Source of the DNA: Paracoccus denitrificans
Lineage (GTDB): Bacteria > Pseudomonadota > Alphaproteobacteria > Rhodobacterales > Rhodobacteraceae
Assembly: GCA_005768755.1 (NCBI GenBank)
Contig: VAFL01000040.1
Coordinates: 1 to 8,635 of the forward strand
Length of the DNA stretch: 8,635 bases
Reading direction: 5' to 3'
In this document: piece after piece, positions 8,337 through 8,635 of the stretch
Layout: the number at the start of each line of letters is the position of its first letter
Numbering within the stretch: position 1 is the stretch's first letter
Made by a program: the position numbers and the translations under genes
The notes under the pieces: model-generated
What the model saw: the letters and a program-made list of their open reading frames with translations, nothing else
Databases searched by the model: none
What the model was told of the DNA's origin: nothing

Positions 8337-8525
8337 ATGAGCAACGTTTTCTGGCTGACTGACGCGCAGGTCGAGCGTCTAAAACCCTATTCACCGAAGT
8401 CTCGCGGCAAGGCGCGTTGACGACCGGCGTGTGCTGAGCGGCATAATATTCATAAAACGCAATCGGTTGCGATGGTGTGATAATGGCGTATTCGCCCGGA
8501 TTCTGATGGGCCTGGCCGCCGAGGA
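8337..8525 (+). pseudogene. IS5-family transposase remnant (frameshift, internal deletion, truncation)
   Basis: The ATG at 8337 begins MSNVFWLTDAQVERLKPY, the standard N-terminus of IS427-type transposases, and runs into TGA at 8418. Similarity resumes one frame over at 8416 with VDDRRVLSGIIFIKRNRL, then RWCD and NGVFARILMGLAAE. Two lesions are visible. The usual 'GKARVDD' junction is frameshifted, consistent with loss of one CG from a CGCGCG run near 8413-8416. About 20 codons are missing between RWCD and NGVFARIL, where family members have an 'APxxYGPxKTLYNRWxRW' segment. The DDE catalytic core lies downstream and is absent. The product cannot be active. Confidence 0.8.
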
Positions 8526-8529
8526 AACC

Positions 8530-8542
8530 GATCACAGTGATC
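8530..8542. repeat. 13-bp palindrome at the IS5/IS3 boundary
   Basis: GATCACAGTGATC is a perfect inverted repeat with 6-base arms around a central A. It lies between the last recognisable transposase codons and the IS3-family terminus at 8552. Such a short palindrome could be a protein-binding site or chance. No function is assigned. Confidence 0.45.
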
Positions 8543-8551
8543 AGCCCCACC

Positions 8552-8635
8552 TGAGTGGTCCAGTTTGATTGTTAGTGCATGACCGGCGCACGGTCCATCG
8601 CGACGATGGTTTCCGGGGCCGGTGGGCGATAGCCC
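8552..8635 (-). mobile_element. Right end of an IS3-family (IS407-like) element, partial
   Basis: TGAGTGGTCC at 8552-8561 matches the IRL-like sequence at 2-12. It is followed inward by the 3' end of orfB on the minus strand. The element therefore begins at 8552 and continues past the window edge, in the opposite orientation to the fragment at 2-124. Its flanking target duplication cannot be checked because the other end lies outside the window. Confidence 0.7.
8572..8635 (-). CDS. IS3-family transposase OrfB, C-terminal 20 codons (partial)
   Basis: Read on the minus strand, the last codons give GYRPPAPETIVAMDRAPVMH, then TAA at 8574-8572. The 'GYRPPAPE...MH' tail closely resembles the C-terminus of many IS407-group OrfB proteins, the DDE integrase subunit made with OrfA. 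The stop lies 11 bases from the terminal-repeat core TGAGTGGTCC, as expected for this compact family. The catalytic domain lies beyond the window, so intactness cannot be judged. Confidence 0.75.
   Translation of the reverse strand, partial: GYRPPAPETIVAMDRAPVMH

Larger units (their letters stand above)
8275..8551 (+). mobile_element. Decayed IS5-family (IS427-like) element, 3'-truncated
   Basis: The segment starts after CTAG with a GCTCCGGACCC-type terminus, then about 60 bases of leader and a recognisable IS5-family transposase reading frame. Clear transposase similarity ends near 8525. At 8552 the end of an IS3-family element begins, so the IS5-family right end is missing. A complete element of this type is roughly 0.8-0.9 kb, and only about 0.25-0.28 kb survives. 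The bases 8526-8551 are not assigned with certainty to either element. Confidence 0.7.

Noticed and set aside
8335..8550. 71-codon open frame on the minus strand
   Set aside because: It lies entirely opposite the IS5-family transposase remnant and the start of the IS3 end, and the + strand similarity explains the sequence.
1..8635. CRISPR arrays, tRNA/rRNA genes, riboswitches or phage defence genes
   Set aside because: No regularly spaced repeats, tRNA-like cloverleaf or rRNA segments were seen. The non-coding space is under 500 bases and is almost all IS-derived.

Overview
The window is dominated by one very large gene: a cyclic beta-1,2-glucan synthase (NdvB/ChvB/Cgs family) filling about 93% of the sequence (190..8208, + strand). 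Its three catalytic modules are recognisable in the usual order: a GT84 glycosyltransferase embedded in six predicted membrane segments, a GH189-type transglycosylation (cyclising) domain, and a GH94-type phosphorylase domain. The family, the high-GC codon use and the flanking IS types (IS407-like IS3 and IS5/IS427-like) point to an alphaproteobacterium. Rhodobacterales, Rhizobiales or Sphingomonadales are all possible, and the window does not settle which.

Layout: (i) 2..~124 is the left end of an IS3-family element: terminal repeat, Shine-Dalgarno and the first ~27 codons of orfA. (ii) At about 122-126 this IS sequence changes abruptly into the interior of the glucan synthase gene, so the gene has lost its true start and roughly the first 125-150 codons. 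(iii) The rest of the synthase is a single uninterrupted frame to a normal-looking C-terminus. (iv) 8209..8274 is a short 3' region with one perfect hairpin. (v) 8275..~8551 is a decayed IS5-family element with a frameshifted, internally deleted and 3'-truncated transposase. (vi) 8552..8635 is the end of an IS3-family element on the opposite strand, carrying the last 20 codons of orfB. Both window edges therefore lie in probably multicopy IS sequence.

How the parts interact: the IS material has removed the synthase promoter, start codon and N-terminus. What replaces them is the IS orfA translation start, with a good GGAGG. Its chimeric 49-codon frame ends at a TTGA that overlaps the first possible start codon (TTG) of the remaining synthase frame. 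That arrangement could allow translational coupling, or may be chance. Whether the 2672-residue product is made and active cannot be decided from sequence. The intact frame suggests either recent truncation or retained function.

I found no evidence of a previously undescribed system. The points of interest are the IS-cgs junction, the possible coupling, and the nested IS remnants.
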